NCBI GenBank assembly: GCA_036745495.1
Contig: DAIOGA010000004.1
Span: 1 to 60,956, forward strand
Reading direction: 5' to 3'
From: Methylopumilus sp036745495
GTDB taxonomy: Bacteria; Pseudomonadota; Gammaproteobacteria; Burkholderiales; Methylophilaceae
DNA length: 60,956 bases
A program made the position numbers and the translations under genes. The notes under the pieces are model-generated. The model searched no databases. It was given only the letters and a program-made list of their open reading frames with translations, and was not told the DNA's origin. Shown one piece after another: positions 1 through 9,570 of this stretch (its first letter is position 1; each line of letters starts with the position of its first letter).

Positions 1-698
1 CGAAGCTCAGCCAATGTCTTTTGTTTGTAGAGTGCATTGTCATCAACGTTTATTTTGCAATCGAGGGCAATTATTTTTTTATGAGAAGTAATTACGAGCG
101 GATTAATTTCTAATAGCGCCAAATTATTTTCAACAAAGACCTTAAAAGCACCTCGAGCAAACTTAACAAAATCATTAATCATTTCGTTTGGTAAACCTAA
201 GGCAAAGGCAATATTTCTTGATTGAAAGTCCATGAGGCCGTTAATAGGACTGCATGTTTCTTTGATAATTTTTTCAGGATTATTTTTAGAAATTTCTTCA
301 ATTTCCATACCGCCAGCAGAAGATGCAATGACAACAATTTTTTCTGATTGCCTATCAACTAGCATAGAAAAATATAATTCTTTTTCGATGTCGCATGACT
401 CTTCAATAAGAAGTGTATTTACAGGCTGACCGTCCGGTTTATTTTGATAGGTGACAAGTTTTTTGTGGAGAAGTGAATTAATAACTTCAACTGCCTCTTT
501 TTTGGAGCTGACAATCTTAACGCCACCTGCTTTACCTCTTCCGCCCGCGTGAATTTGGGCTTTGATGACATACGAGGGAGATTCTAACTCGGCTATTGCT
601 TGATCCACTTCATCTATAGACTTAATTGGAATACCTTTTGGAACAGAAACGCCATATTTTGCAACTAATTGTTTGGCCTGATATTCGTGGAGATTCAT
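1..698 (-). CDS. sucC: Succinyl-CoA ligase (ADP-forming) beta subunit, 5' part only
   Basis: TCA-cycle enzyme that converts succinyl-CoA to succinate with ATP formation, together with the alpha subunit SucD. The minus-strand reading frame starts at the ATG complementary to 696-698 and stays open to the window edge, giving 232 full codons. The protein begins MNLHEYQAKQLVAKYGV, the classic SucC N-terminus. It continues with the ATP-grasp region including KAQIHAGGRGKAGGVK around residues 43-58, and ENNLALLEINPLVI late in the fragment. The C-terminal CoA-ligase domain lies outside the window, as would sucD if it follows in the usual order. No Shine-Dalgarno sequence is visible. The divergent gene serB starts 124 bases away. 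Identification is firm; only completeness is unknown. Confidence 0.95.
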   Translation of the reverse strand, partial: MNLHEYQAKQLVAKYGVSVPKGIPIKSIDEVDQAIAELESPSYVIKAQIHAGGRGKAGGVKIVSSKKEAVEVINSLLHKKLVTYQNKPDGQPVNTLLIEESCDIEKELYFSMLVDRQSEKIVVIASSAGGMEIEEISKNNPEKIIKETCSPINGLMDFQSRNIAFALGLPNEMINDFVKFARGAFKVFVENNLALLEINPLVITSHKKIIALDCKINVDDNALYKQKTLAEL

Positions 699-738
699 GG
701 TAAAAAAGGAGCTAAATAAGCATTATTTTCTATGAATT

Positions 739-768
739 TAGACAAACATGCTAGTTAAGAATTATATT
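739..768 (+). promoter_or_regulatory. Candidate sigma70 promoter of serB
   Basis: TAGACA at 739-744 (5 of 6 to the -35 consensus) is followed after 18 bases by TATATT at 763-768 (5 of 6 to the -10 consensus). Transcription would start near 775, about 48 bases before the serB ATG. It lies in the only non-coding gap between the divergent sucC and serB genes. In such AT-rich DNA chance matches are frequent, so this is tentative. Confidence 0.4.
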
Positions 769-822
769 TTCATAGCAATGTTAGAATTATTCATTTAGAG
801 CTTTTTATCATTTATTCATACT

Positions 823-1668
823 ATGAAATTATTAGTTCAGTCTTCACGTAGTTTTCAAAGCCATTTGGCAGAAATCTCTGAAATTTTAGGCCAAGCGACA
901 GATTCTCCATATCAGCTTATTAATGACAATGCTGCTCTATTTGAGATCGAAGAGGACTTATCCGAAGATTTAAAAAATCAATTTCATCTAAAGCATATAG
1001 ATTTTGCAATTTTAGATCATTACAAAGCTTTAAATGAATTTAGCTTATGTGTCATGGATATGGATTCAACGCTTATATCAATTGAATGTATTGATGAAAT
1101 TGCAGATATGTGCGGCAAAAAAGAAGATGTCGCTTTAATTACTAAAAGCGCCATGATGGGAGAAATTGATTTTTCACAAAGCCTTATCAAACGCGTTTCA
1201 TTATTAGAAGGCCTTGGAGAAGAAATGCTCTTTAAAGTCATAGAGGAAAGATTAAAATTTAACGAGGGCACTCAAGCATGGATTGAAGCTTGTCGTAAAA
1301 ATAATGTCACTACAGTCCTTGTTTCAGGCGGCTTCGATTATTTTGCAGATTATGTGAAAAATAAACTAGGTATTGATGTTGCTATATCTAATCAGCTTGA
1401 AATTAAAGATAAGAAGCTCACTGGTAAAGTATTAGGGCGTATTGTAAATGACGCAGTGAAGGCTCAAACGGTTAGAGAGTTTCAAGCTAAACTCAATATT
1501 GATAAGTCAAAAACAATCGTGATTGGTGATGGGGCTAATGATTTAAAGATGTTAGCTGAAGCTCAATATAGCATTGCTTATCATGCCAAGCCTATCGTAC
1601 AAGAAAAGACACAGTTTAAATTCAATCATTCAGACTTTAATGGCGTATTAAATCTTTTTAAAATTTAA
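823..1668 (+). CDS. serB: Phosphoserine phosphatase
   Basis: HAD-superfamily phosphatase that hydrolyses O-phosphoserine, the last step of serine synthesis; cytosolic. HAD motif I is DMDST at residues 79-83 with the nucleophile Asp79, motif II is SGGF at 168-171, and motif III is GDGAND at 235-240. The downstream segment IECIDEIADMCG is typical of SerB. At 281 residues it is a normal length for the form with a short N-terminal extension (about 75 residues before the HAD core). The gene stands alone on the plus strand. It is divergent from sucC and convergent with the DUF455 gene, with which it shares 4 bases at the stop codons. No clear ribosome binding site is seen. Confidence 0.95.
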   Translation: MKLLVQSSRSFQSHLAEISEILGQATDSPYQLINDNAALFEIEEDLSEDLKNQFHLKHIDFAILDHYKALNEFSLCVMDMDSTLISIECIDEIADMCGKKEDVALITKSAMMGEIDFSQSLIKRVSLLEGLGEEMLFKVIEERLKFNEGTQAWIEACRKNNVTTVLVSGGFDYFADYVKNKLGIDVAISNQLEIKDKKLTGKVLGRIVNDAVKAQTVREFQAKLNIDKSKTIVIGDGANDLKMLAEAQYSIAYHAKPIVQEKTQFKFNHSDFNGVLNLFKI

Positions 1669-1689
1669 ATAAGTTCTTCTTTTAAAAAG
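1654..1689. repeat. Inverted repeat at convergent gene ends
   Basis: The 10-base arms CTTTTTAAAA (1654-1663) and TTTTAAAAAG (1680-1689) are perfect reverse complements separated by 16 bases. They span the overlapping stop codons of serB and the DUF455 gene. A bidirectional terminator is possible, but the stem is almost all A/T and there is no separate U-tract, so chance in AT-rich DNA is an alternative. Confidence 0.3.
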
Positions 1690-2444
1690 CCGGCTTTGTA
1701 ACGTGCTTCTTTATTGAGTTTTTGATAATTAAGTTCAATATCGTAAGTCACAAGTAAATTTTTATACGTTTCATGAGGGTCTAGCTTTTGTGTGTCACAT
1801 GCCCACCGATACCAAATATTACCAATTGATACATGACGAATCTCTTCTTCATAGATAATTTGTAGGATCTCTGCAATATCATCATCTCTTTGCTGTTTAA
1901 ATTTTTCGACAATTGAGGGCGTGACATCAAGGCCTCTTGCTTCCATAGTTCTAGGAATGAGCGCTAAACGATGAATTAAGTCGTGACTTGTTCTCTCTGC
2001 CATTTCCCAAAGACTGTTATGGGCATTAAAGCTGCCATAAGCTAAACCAAATTTTTTAAGATAGTTATTAAGCAAATTGAAATGCGTTTGCTCTTCATAG
2101 GCGATTTGAAGCCAGTCGCTGTAAAATTGCTCTGGGAGATTTTTAAAGCGCCAAATGATATCTAGCGCTAAATTAATTGCACTAAATTCAATATGAGCTA
2201 ATGCATGAATAAATATTGATTTTCCATGCTGAGTCGAAGCCGATCTTTTTTCAACGAGTCTGGGTGCAACAATGTCAGGTTTTGAAGGCGCACCTGGTAA
2301 ATGATAGGCGTGTTTTATATCAGCTTTTGAATCAATTTTTATTTGCTGCGATTTAAAAGATTCGTATATCGCTTGAACTTGATTTAATTTCTGATTTAAA
2401 TCGTTTGTGGCAAGCGCCTTTAGGCATTGCGCTCTTAATTCCAT
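1665..2444 (-). CDS. DUF455 family ferritin-like protein
   Basis: Uncharacterised family with a ferritin-like helical fold. The carboxylate and histidine pattern of a di-iron site is visible: HIEF at 84-87 (Glu86), EEQTHF at 117-122, MEARGLD around 168-174 and EEEIRH at 199-204. The 259-residue length is usual. No signal peptide is present, so the protein is cytosolic. It is the last of four minus-strand genes (purL, ankyrin protein, beta-propeller protein, this one), with a 7-base gap to its upstream neighbour, so co-transcription is likely. The substrate is unknown. Radical or oxygen chemistry as in other ferritin-like oxidases is only a possibility from the metal ligands. Confidence 0.85.
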   Translation of the reverse strand: MELRAQCLKALATNDLNQKLNQVQAIYESFKSQQIKIDSKADIKHAYHLPGAPSKPDIVAPRLVEKRSASTQHGKSIFIHALAHIEFSAINLALDIIWRFKNLPEQFYSDWLQIAYEEQTHFNLLNNYLKKFGLAYGSFNAHNSLWEMAERTSHDLIHRLALIPRTMEARGLDVTPSIVEKFKQQRDDDIAEILQIIYEEEIRHVSIGNIWYRWACDTQKLDPHETYKNLLVTYDIELNYQKLNKEARYKAGFLKEELI

Positions 2445-2451
2445 ATATTAA

Positions 2452-3288
2452 CTAATGAATAGGAACGAGGGTGACTGAGCCGGCTTTCATATCTGGTGTA
2501 ATGATAGATTTTTTATCATAAGACAAGGCTATGTCAGCAGCTGCGATAAAGCCGTCTTTATATAAACTCACTTTGCTACCTTGCACTTTATAAATCTTTC
2601 CATTTTTCCAATCGCTGACAAAGAAATTATCTCCAGATTTAATTAAACCATCTCCACCACCCAATCCTTCAGCAACTTTTGTAATTGATTTAGTTTTCAA
2701 ATTAATTTTGTATAAAATGCCACTTGAAAAATCTACTTCATATAGATCATTTTTAATGATCCAAAGACCATTAGGCGCCAAAATTTCAGGCGTATTTTCA
2801 TTAAGCACTAGAGTAATTTTTTTGTCTTGAGCAATTTTAAAAATTGCACCTCCTGATTTAAGATTACCACTATCACTCACATACAAATTGCCTGCTTCAT
2901 CTGAAGTAATATCATTTAAAAAAATAGGCGTTTGTGGAAATGCCATAGTACTTCCAAATACAGCCCATTTGCCATTAGGCTCAACTTTCAATACTCGATT
3001 CTTATCTGTCACATACAAAGACTTGCCGATAAAAGTTAAGCCTTTAGGATCATCCATACCGCTAGCAAATGTTGAAAGTTTTCCATCGATTGAAATACGT
3101 GTAATTTTTCCATCGCCATCTTTATTGAATTCACCAATCTCGGAGACATAAATATCACCTTTAGCATCTTGAACTACTGATTCAGGACTTACAAAGCCCG
3201 AGATTGCATTCAGTGATTCATGCGCCTTTAAAGTTACACTTATAACCACTGAGAAAAGAACTAAAAATACACGTAATTTTTTCATCAT
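2452..3288 (-). CDS. Exported SMP-30/gluconolactonase-like beta-propeller protein
   Basis: 278 residues. The first 22 or so form a signal peptide (basic start MMKKLR, a hydrophobic core, then a likely cleavage after LKA), so the protein should be periplasmic. The rest shows repeated blades of the SMP-30/NHL type, such as QDAKGDIYVSE, TFIGKSLYVTDKNRV, DEAGNLYVSDSG and DNFFVSDWKNGKIYKV, spaced about 40-50 residues apart. Members of this fold include lactonases and ligand-binding propellers; the reaction here cannot be told from sequence. It sits 13 bases after the ankyrin gene and 7 bases before the DUF455 gene in the purL transcript. No metal-site residues could be assigned with confidence. 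Confidence 0.7.
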   Translation of the reverse strand: MMKKLRVFLVLFSVVISVTLKAHESLNAISGFVSPESVVQDAKGDIYVSEIGEFNKDGDGKITRISIDGKLSTFASGMDDPKGLTFIGKSLYVTDKNRVLKVEPNGKWAVFGSTMAFPQTPIFLNDITSDEAGNLYVSDSGNLKSGGAIFKIAQDKKITLVLNENTPEILAPNGLWIIKNDLYEVDFSSGILYKINLKTKSITKVAEGLGGGDGLIKSGDNFFVSDWKNGKIYKVQGSKVSLYKDGFIAAADIALSYDKKSIITPDMKAGSVTLVPIH

Positions 3289-3301
3289 TTAATTAAAAGT
3301 C

Positions 3302-3799
3302 TTACTGATTACATTTATCTTCGCAACCTTCTTCACTCACGCCTAAAGAAAGAAGCAAGTTTGCCATTTTCGTATCGCCATTATCTTTTACAACACGAAT
3401 GATAGATACTCCACCCTTCATTTTTTTATTAATGTCAGCACCTTTGGAAGCGAGATATTTAACCATATCAGCTCTTCCATCAAAAGCAGCATGATGAAAG
3501 GCATTCATTTTTGTGAGTGGATGTGTGTAATTAATATCTGCACCATGTTCTACTAAATATTTGAGTGTTTGGAATTGGCCTTTAGCCGCAGCCATTAGGA
3601 GTGGGCTCCATGAGAAATAAGTAGCATTAATGTCAACTTTTTTGACTTCAATATATTTTTTTACAATAGGTAATTTACCTTCATTCACGGCACCTGCAAA
3701 TTCGATTTCTTCTGCATCTGTTAATGCAAAAAGCTGCATTGAGAAGGTGAGCATAATTAATGTCAGTGTCGTTTTTAAAAATTTATTCATTTTGAGCAT
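3302..3799 (-). CDS. Exported ankyrin-repeat protein
   Basis: 165 residues with an N-terminal signal peptide (basic MLKMNKFLK, a hydrophobic stretch, probable cleavage after FALT or SMQLFA). Ankyrin repeats follow from about residue 30. They include SPLLMAAAKGQFQTLKYLVE (about 63-82) and MNAFHHAAFDGRADMVKYLA (about 97-116), each ending in a GADIN turn. Ankyrin repeats mediate protein contacts and have no catalytic role. Exported small ankyrin proteins occur in many proteobacteria, sometimes beside catalases, but their function is mostly unknown. The gene starts 8 bases after the purL stop and precedes the beta-propeller gene, suggesting a shared transcript and possibly a shared periplasmic role. 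Confidence 0.8.
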   Translation of the reverse strand: MLKMNKFLKTTLTLIMLTFSMQLFALTDAEEIEFAGAVNEGKLPIVKKYIEVKKVDINATYFSWSPLLMAAAKGQFQTLKYLVEHGADINYTHPLTKMNAFHHAAFDGRADMVKYLASKGADINKKMKGGVSIIRVVKDNGDTKMANLLLSLGVSEEGCEDKCNQ

Positions 3800-3807
3800 T
3801 CTTTCAT

Positions 3808-6800
3808 TTAGTTAAAAAATTGATAGGCATTTGCAAACATTTTATACCATGGAGCCAATCCATCCCAAACTTCGGGATGCCAAGAGTTTTGTACCGTCCT
3901 ATAAACCCTCTCAGGATGAGGCATCATAATAGAAAATCGCCCATTATCCGAAGTAAATCCAGTAATTCCTTGAGGAGAACCATTTGGATTCATAGGATAA
4001 GTAGAAGTTCCCTTGTGGTAGTTATCAACATAACGAAGTGTCGCAAGTTGATGATTTAAAACATCATTCATTTGATTTTGAGTTTGGTATTCCGTATAAC
4101 CTTCACCATGCGCTACCGTTATTGGAAGTATTGCGCCATGCATGCCACCAAAAAATATTGAATTAGATTTAAGAATTTCAACGGATACAAATCTTGCTTC
4201 AAATTGTTCAGATTTGTTTTTTACAAAGTGTGGCCATAATGTCGAGCCTGGAATAATTTCCTTAAGGTTGCTCATCATCTGGCAGCCATTACAAATACCG
4301 AGCGCAATCGTATCAGGCCTTAAGAAGAAAGCTTCAAAAGCATCGCGTGTTTTTGAATTAAATAGAATGGATTTAGCCCATCCTTCACCTGCTCCTAATA
4401 CGTCACCATATGAAAAACCACCGCAAGCAACGAGCGCTGAAAAATTGCTTAATGATTTCCGGCCTTGAATAATATCTGACATATGCACATCATGCGCTTC
4501 AAATCCTGCGGTAGAGAATGCAGCCGCCATCTCAACATGACCATTGACACCTTGCTCTCTTAAAATTGCAATTTTAGGTTTTGTTTTTTTGATTGCAAAA
4601 GATTGGGGAATTTCAAAATCAAATTTTGGATTGATGCCAGGGTCAAGATCATCTGAAATTTGTGAGAACTCTTCCAAGGCGCATTCTGGATTATCTCTCA
4701 TGGCCTGCATCTTATAAGATGTTTCAGTCCAAGCATTTTGTAAGTTTGACCTTGTATCTTTAAAGACAGTTTTATTTTGATGTTGAATATGAATCGCATG
4801 ATTTAAATTAATAGATCCAATTAAGAAGGCATGATGATTTAATGCCGCGTTAATTTTTGCGAGTACACTCGCGATATGTTCTTTTCTTACTTGTAGCACA
4901 GCGCCCAACTCTTCATTAAATAAAATGCCTTTAATATCATTGCCGCAAACTGTTAAATCAATATCCAGACCGCAACGACCTGCAAAAGCCATTTCAGTCA
5001 AAGCAGCAAAAAGTCCGCCATCGGATCGATCATGATAAGCCTCAACTAAGTTTTCATTTTTCAAAGTTTGAATTACTTCAAAGAATGCTTTGAGTATTTT
5101 TGCATCATCAAGCGTTGGTGGTATATCACCGACTTCATTAAAAACTAAGTTAAATGATGAAGCACCTAATCGGTTCTTCCCTAAACCTAAGTCGATATAA
5201 ATAAGGCCACTCTCTTTAAGATTTCTATTGAGCACAGGCGTTAAAGTTTTTCTAGCATCAAAGACAGGTGCAAATGCACTTATTATGAGAGATACAGGAG
5301 AGACCACAGTCTTTTCTTTTTCTTGATCCAACCAAGTGGTTTTCATGGACATAGAATCTTTACCCACAGGAATGCTAATACCTAAATCAGGACATAGATG
5401 CATACCAATCTCTTCAACGGCATCAAATAAGGCTGCATCTTCACCTTCATGTCCTGCAGATGCCATCCAATTGGCTGATAATTTAATATCTTCTAAATGA
5501 TGAATCGATGCTGCAGATAAATTAGTAATGGCTTCACCTAATGCCATACGCACAGAGGCTTTAGCGTCTATCATTGCAATAGGTGTTTTTTCACCAATAG
5601 CAAAAGCTTCGCCTAATGCGCTATCAAAAGACGACAAGGTGACGGCGACATCGGCTACAGGCACTTGCCATGGGCCCACAAGCTGATCTCTTGCAATTAA
5701 TCCTGTGACTGATCGATCTCCGATATGAATCAAGAACATTTTATTTGCAACGGCGGGGTATCTTAATACGCGATATGCTGCGTCTTTGATATCAATATTT
5801 TCTATATTGATAGATTGAACTATTCTTTCTTTTCTCTTTACATTGCGCGTCATCTTAGGCGGTTTTCCTAAGAGAATAGATAAATCCATATGGACCGCAT
5901 CTTTTTTAAGAAGACTATCTTCGACAATAAGTTGTTTGTCGTCTTTTGCAATACCTACAATCGCAAACGGACATCTTTCTCGTTCGCAAAGTGATTTAAA
6001 TAAATCAAGATCCTTTTCTTTGATCGCTAATACATAACGTTCTTGAGCTTCATTGCACCAGAGCTCGCGTGGCGACATGCTTGGTTCTTCATTATTAATT
6101 GAGCGTAATTGAAAAGTAGCACCAACACCACCGTCATTCACTAATTCAGGAAATGCATTGGATAAGCCACCAGCACCTACATCATGAATGCTTAAGATAG
6201 GATTTTGAGCACCTAATTGCCAGCATCGATCAATCACTTCTTGCGCTCTTCTTTGCAACTCAGGATTACCGCGTTGCACGGAATCGAAATCTAAATTTTC
6301 TGCATTAAATCCGGTGCCCATGCTTGAGGCAGCACCACCGCCTAAACCAATAAGCATCGCAGGACCGCCTAATTGAATAAGAAGGGCACCCGGTGGAATC
6401 GCATGTTTTTTTGTATGGATATCATTAATGCTTCCAATGCCACCTGCCAACATAATGGGCTTATGAAAACCTTTTATCTCATTATCGTGTTTGATTTCTA
6501 ATGTTCTAAAGTATCCTGCAATATTGGGTCTACCGAATTCATTATTATATGAAGCGCCGCCAATGGGACCATCGATCATAATTTGGAGCGCTGATGATAT
6601 GCGAGAAGGAGCGCCATATATATCTTTTTCCCAAGGTTGAATAAATTCAGGAATACGTAAATTGGATACTGAAAATCCTGTGAGACCCGCTTTAGGTTTT
6701 GAGCCTCTTCCTGTTGCACCTTCGTCTCTGATCTCACCACCTGCACCTGTTGCAGCACCTGAGAAAGGAGAGATTGCTGTTGGATGATTATGTGTTTCCA

Positions 6801-7695
6801 CTTTCATAATAAAGTGAGTAAGTTCTTCGTGATCACCATAAACACCATTTTGGTTTGGATAAAAGCGATTGACTTTAGCGCCTTCTACAATAGAAGAATT
6901 GTCTGAGTAAGCCACAATAGTATTGCCAGGATGTAATTGATGCGTATTTTTGATCATGCCAAAAAGTGATTTAGATTGCGCCTTACCATCTACAATCCAG
7001 TCAGCATTAAATATTTTATGGCGACAATGTTCTGAATTTGCTTGCGCAAACATCATGAGTTCTGCATCCGTAGGATTTCTTTTAATAGAAGTGAAATAAT
7101 TAAATAAATAATCGATTTCATCTTCAGATAAAGCTAAACCTAAATTTTTATTAAAATCATTTAAGACTTGTTTTCCACCTTCAAGTATTTCTGCGTATTG
7201 AATAGGTTTGGGAGGAAGATGAGAAAAAAGAGATTGAGCTTCATTAAGATCAAAAATCGAAACTTCTGTCATACGATCGTGAAGCAATACTGAAAGCGTT
7301 TGCTTTTCAGTATCCGATAATAAAGATTCGTTTTTTAATTCAACATATACAGCAATTGCTCTTTCGATACGTTTGATGTCATAAAGTCCGCAATGGTTTG
7401 CAATATCAGTAGCTCTTGAAGCCCAAGGCGATATGGTGCCAGGACGTGGTATGGTGATAATCGCGTTATGTTTAAATTTTAGTGTATGAGCCTGAGGGCC
7501 ATAATGCAGAATTTTTTCTAAGATAGCTTTATCATTTTCTGTGATTTTTTTCTCACACCATACGATATGTATGTATTCAGAATGAATATCTTTGATTTTC
7601 TTATTGATTGTTTGAAGCTTTCCAAGAAGTTTTTCTTTTCTAAACTTTGAATAAGCTGGACCACCGGCAATATGAATAATTTCTTGGCTTTGCAT
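3808..7695 (-). CDS. purL: Phosphoribosylformylglycinamidine synthase (large single-chain form)
   Basis: Fourth step of de novo purine synthesis: FGAR, glutamine and ATP give FGAM; cytosolic. At 1295 residues this is the large PurL found in proteobacteria and eukaryotes, with an N-terminal domain, a linker, two AIRS-like synthetase halves and a C-terminal glutamine amidotransferase. Visible motifs are HNHPTAISPFSGAATGAGG near residue 300 and the amidotransferase GICNGCQ with nucleophile Cys1135. The PHPE motif places His1260 and Glu1262, the same numbering as the enterobacterial enzyme triad. It is followed within 8 bases by the ankyrin gene. The upstream feoB ends 84 bases away on the same strand. 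Complete and unremarkable. Confidence 0.98.
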   Translation of the reverse strand: MQSQEIIHIAGGPAYSKFRKEKLLGKLQTINKKIKDIHSEYIHIVWCEKKITENDKAILEKILHYGPQAHTLKFKHNAIITIPRPGTISPWASRATDIANHCGLYDIKRIERAIAVYVELKNESLLSDTEKQTLSVLLHDRMTEVSIFDLNEAQSLFSHLPPKPIQYAEILEGGKQVLNDFNKNLGLALSEDEIDYLFNYFTSIKRNPTDAELMMFAQANSEHCRHKIFNADWIVDGKAQSKSLFGMIKNTHQLHPGNTIVAYSDNSSIVEGAKVNRFYPNQNGVYGDHEELTHFIMKVETHNHPTAISPFSGAATGAGGEIRDEGATGRGSKPKAGLTGFSVSNLRIPEFIQPWEKDIYGAPSRISSALQIMIDGPIGGASYNNEFGRPNIAGYFRTLEIKHDNEIKGFHKPIMLAGGIGSINDIHTKKHAIPPGALLIQLGGPAMLIGLGGGAASSMGTGFNAENLDFDSVQRGNPELQRRAQEVIDRCWQLGAQNPILSIHDVGAGGLSNAFPELVNDGGVGATFQLRSINNEEPSMSPRELWCNEAQERYVLAIKEKDLDLFKSLCERERCPFAIVGIAKDDKQLIVEDSLLKKDAVHMDLSILLGKPPKMTRNVKRKERIVQSINIENIDIKDAAYRVLRYPAVANKMFLIHIGDRSVTGLIARDQLVGPWQVPVADVAVTLSSFDSALGEAFAIGEKTPIAMIDAKASVRMALGEAITNLSAASIHHLEDIKLSANWMASAGHEGEDAALFDAVEEIGMHLCPDLGISIPVGKDSMSMKTTWLDQEKEKTVVSPVSLIISAFAPVFDARKTLTPVLNRNLKESGLIYIDLGLGKNRLGASSFNLVFNEVGDIPPTLDDAKILKAFFEVIQTLKNENLVEAYHDRSDGGLFAALTEMAFAGRCGLDIDLTVCGNDIKGILFNEELGAVLQVRKEHIASVLAKINAALNHHAFLIGSINLNHAIHIQHQNKTVFKDTRSNLQNAWTETSYKMQAMRDNPECALEEFSQISDDLDPGINPKFDFEIPQSFAIKKTKPKIAILREQGVNGHVEMAAAFSTAGFEAHDVHMSDIIQGRKSLSNFSALVACGGFSYGDVLGAGEGWAKSILFNSKTRDAFEAFFLRPDTIALGICNGCQMMSNLKEIIPGSTLWPHFVKNKSEQFEARFVSVEILKSNSIFFGGMHGAILPITVAHGEGYTEYQTQNQMNDVLNHQLATLRYVDNYHKGTSTYPMNPNGSPQGITGFTSDNGRFSIMMPHPERVYRTVQNSWHPEVWDGLAPWYKMFANAYQFFN

Positions 7696-7779
7696 GTTTT
7701 GGTAGTGTTTTAAGACGTTACTTTAAGCTTGTGATTTTAACAGAAGCTATTTTTTAAAACCTTGTTAATTTTTAATAAA

Positions 7780-9570
7780 TTAACTAGAAAAGTAGAGTGA
7801 GGTTTGATAGAAAATAAAGCTAAAAACCCAAGCTAGAAGAAGCGCCCACGAGACCGAATAAACTACAAATGAAAGGCTTTTAGATTCATTTTTAAGTGTT
7901 GCAATCGTAGAAAGACAGGGCGTATAGATGAGAGTAAAAATCATGAAGCTAATCGCTTGTATTTGACTCACATTGCTATAAAGATGATGTGCTAAAGCAG
8001 TGCCTTCTACTCCATAAATCACAGCTAATGCTCCAATGACAATTTCTTTGGCAATAAAGCCAAAAATAAGCGCAATCACCAGTTGTTCATTAATGCCAAT
8101 GGGATGGAAAATAGGGGATAACCATTTACCTAATTGACCCGAATAAGTGAGTTCACTGGCAATCGGCACATCCATTGGGAAATGCGTTAATGCCCACACA
8201 AGAAGGACGCCAATAATAATGAATTTAGTCGCGCGGGTTAGAAAATGCTTAATCTCAAGTACACTTCTTTTGATGATGTGATTCATTGTAGGGAAGCGAT
8301 ACGGGGGTAATTCAATAATAATAGGCTCTTTATTTTTAAACTGATGTTTAAAAATCAGTGCTGAAATAAAGATCGTCAAAAAGCTTAATAGATAAAGACA
8401 GAAAAGAACCAAAGGACCATATTTGGCACTAAAGAGTGCAGTAATAATAAACAAAAACACCTGAAGTCTTGCTGAGCATAATGAGAATGGAATTACAAAC
8501 ATCGTTAAAAGACGTAATTCTTTTGTGCGCATAATTTTAGTGCCCATGAGAGCAGGCACATTGCAACCAAAGCCCATAAGCATCATGACAAAACCTCTAC
8601 CATCCAAGCCTATCTTTTCCATCAAAGCGTCCATTAAAAATGCGGCCCTTGAGAAATAACCGCTATCTTCGACAATACTCATGATGAGGAAGAAAAGAAT
8701 AATAATGGGTACGAAGGCGGCTACGGTGGTGACACCTAAATAGAGACCGTCTAAGAGTAGGCTTTGAAAGATACCATGATGATTTGTAAATAAAGGCTCA
8801 AGATAATCCACTCTGAAAAAATTAAAGAATTGAGTCATCAAGTCTTGAATAGGTTTACCGAGTGTGAAGATAAACTGAAATATCGAAAATACAATTACAA
8901 AGAAAATAGGTAAGCCCCAATAAGAATCCAAAAAGAGAGCATCTAATTTTTTTGTATTTTTATCGTTAAGTTTGGCTGGGTATTTAACAGTCGATTTAAT
9001 TAAAGCTTGAATTGTTTTTTCATGAGATATTTGATCGGATAAATTTAATGGCTTAATTTTTTTAATAGGCGGAGTAACTTTTTGATTCATCACTTGAGTG
9101 GATGCCTTTAAAAGTTCAATCATACCTTCGCCGAATTTAGCACTTGTTTTAATGACAGGTGTTTTAAGTTTTTTTTCTAATAATGGCGCATTGATAGTGA
9201 TGCCCATTTTTTTTGCTTCATCATGCATATTGAGCGCTAATACACAAGGAATATGAAGTTTTTGAAGTTGTAATAACAATGAAAGCTGTCGTTCAATTTG
9301 AGCGCTGCATAAGACAACAATCGCTAAATCAATCTTATTGTGGTTGATAAAGCTTTGTACAATTTTTTCATCTTCAGATAAGCCTTGAAGATCATAAATG
9401 CCCGGAAGATCAACCAGTTCAGCCATATGACCGCCTAGTAATGTTTTGACTGCATGCAAATCCACGGTAATGCCAGGCCAATTACCCACGCGTGCCGATG
9501 ATCCGCTTAAGCGATTAAATAGGGTCGACTTGCCCGTATTTGGCATACCTAAGAGTGCAATACGTTTCAT
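7780..9570 (-). CDS. feoB: Ferrous iron transport protein B
   Basis: Inner-membrane Fe(II) importer with an N-terminal G domain. G1 is GMPNTGKST at residues 8-16, G3 DLPG at 54-57 and G4 NMHD at 114-117. After a linker the membrane part carries the two gate motifs, including GFGCNVPALMG and the later YTPCLSTIATL, with about 8 or more hydrophobic segments. At 596 residues it is the short FeoB form, well below the roughly 770 residues of the E. coli protein, mainly through a shorter linker and C-terminus. The start overlaps the feoA stop by 4 bases (ATGA), implying translational coupling. No feoC-like gene follows; the next gene is purL. A Fur box lies before feoA. Confidence 0.97.
   Translation of the reverse strand: MKRIALLGMPNTGKSTLFNRLSGSSARVGNWPGITVDLHAVKTLLGGHMAELVDLPGIYDLQGLSEDEKIVQSFINHNKIDLAIVVLCSAQIERQLSLLLQLQKLHIPCVLALNMHDEAKKMGITINAPLLEKKLKTPVIKTSAKFGEGMIELLKASTQVMNQKVTPPIKKIKPLNLSDQISHEKTIQALIKSTVKYPAKLNDKNTKKLDALFLDSYWGLPIFFVIVFSIFQFIFTLGKPIQDLMTQFFNFFRVDYLEPLFTNHHGIFQSLLLDGLYLGVTTVAAFVPIIILFFLIMSIVEDSGYFSRAAFLMDALMEKIGLDGRGFVMMLMGFGCNVPALMGTKIMRTKELRLLTMFVIPFSLCSARLQVFLFIITALFSAKYGPLVLFCLYLLSFLTIFISALIFKHQFKNKEPIIIELPPYRFPTMNHIIKRSVLEIKHFLTRATKFIIIGVLLVWALTHFPMDVPIASELTYSGQLGKWLSPIFHPIGINEQLVIALIFGFIAKEIVIGALAVIYGVEGTALAHHLYSNVSQIQAISFMIFTLIYTPCLSTIATLKNESKSLSFVVYSVSWALLLAWVFSFIFYQTSLYFSS

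Noticed and set aside
4142..4468. 108-codon open frame antisense to purL
   Set aside because: It lies wholly inside a conserved gene and has no recognisable protein features; purL codon structure explains it.
7764..7784. GTTAATTT/AAATTAAC inverted repeat at the feoB stop
   Set aside because: Almost purely A/T, no U-tract on the minus strand; likely chance in AT-rich DNA.
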